Source: an uncultured Eubacterium sp.
GTDB taxonomy: Bacteria; Bacillota_A; Clostridia; Lachnospirales; Lachnospiraceae
NCBI GenBank assembly: GCA_947653505.1
Contig: CANTHI010000287.1
Coordinates: 1 to 5,347, forward strand
Reading direction: 5' to 3'
DNA: 5,347 bases
How positions within the stretch are numbered: the stretch's first letter is position 1; every line of letters begins with the position of its first letter. The translations under genes and the position numbers were made by a program. Below are positions 5,229 to 5,347 of the stretch, piece after piece. Under the pieces are notes generated by a model. The model had not been told where the DNA came from, made no database searches, and saw only the letters and a program-made list of their open reading frames with translations.

Positions 5229-5347
5229 CCCCATAGGCGCGAACTTAAGAATAAATGCAACAATTTACATAAAAATGTTACTTTTTGGCTGTACGGACGC
5301 TGGATGAGGGAAGCGGACCTGTTTCATTGTTCCGGTTTCCAGAATGT
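5229..5347 (-). repeat. Repeat copy E (5' module), cut by the window edge
   Basis: Read on the minus strand, this matches copy D (611-728, plus strand) over its whole length with at most a base or two of gap. The match includes a perfect 21-base stretch (5229-5249 against 708-728) and a small ATGTAA/TTGCAT hairpin (5255-5270). Its core at 5299-5329 matches copy A (41-71) at all but one position. Together with R2 it forms a composite element of at least 250 bp that continues past the window end. Confidence 0.85.

Overview
The window looks like chromosomal DNA from an anaerobic Clostridia species, probably of the Lachnospiraceae type. Evidence is an oxygen-sensitive class III ribonucleotide reductase, a stand-alone HisB of the Firmicutes type, an AgrA-like LytTR response regulator, and sigma-A promoters with strong GGAGG-type ribosome sites. 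The family-level placement is an inference from protein flavour. All supported genes lie on the minus strand.

Layout from right to left, the direction of transcription. Positions 5098-5347 hold a composite structured repeat that runs off the window edge. A clear extended -10 promoter (5031-5058) follows and drives a LytTR response regulator (4161-4991). The last 13 codons and stop of that gene lie inside a second copy of the repeat's 3' half (4073-4203), and an 8-G tract sits where the family normally ends. Next comes a leader with two mutually exclusive inverted repeats (3947-4000) behind a promoter (4005-4033). It leads into a two-gene unit: a 52-residue unknown protein (3759-3917) overlapping hisB (3166-3762) by four bases. 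hisB ends in a strong intrinsic terminator (3106-3137). Between it and nrdD lie two NrdR-box-like palindromes and a near-consensus promoter (3007-3035). nrdD (741-2903) is intact. No nrdG activase gene follows it inside the window.

Positions 1-735 contain no credible gene. They are an island of related repeats: copy A (3-71), a 322-bp imperfect palindrome made of copies B and C (213-534), and copy D (553-728). Copy D is inverted relative to copy E at 5229-5347, so the gene block is flanked by inverted copies about 4.5 kb apart. The copies are mosaics: two kinds of flank and two kinds of core occur in all four combinations. The element is modular, with a precise junction at 5228/5229 that separates the half retained in copy D from the half retained at 4073-4203.

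The genes are separate functions: anaerobic dNTP synthesis, step six of histidine synthesis, and a response regulator without its sensor in view. The most unusual content is the repeat family and its intrusion into the response-regulator gene, followed by the hisB leader structure.
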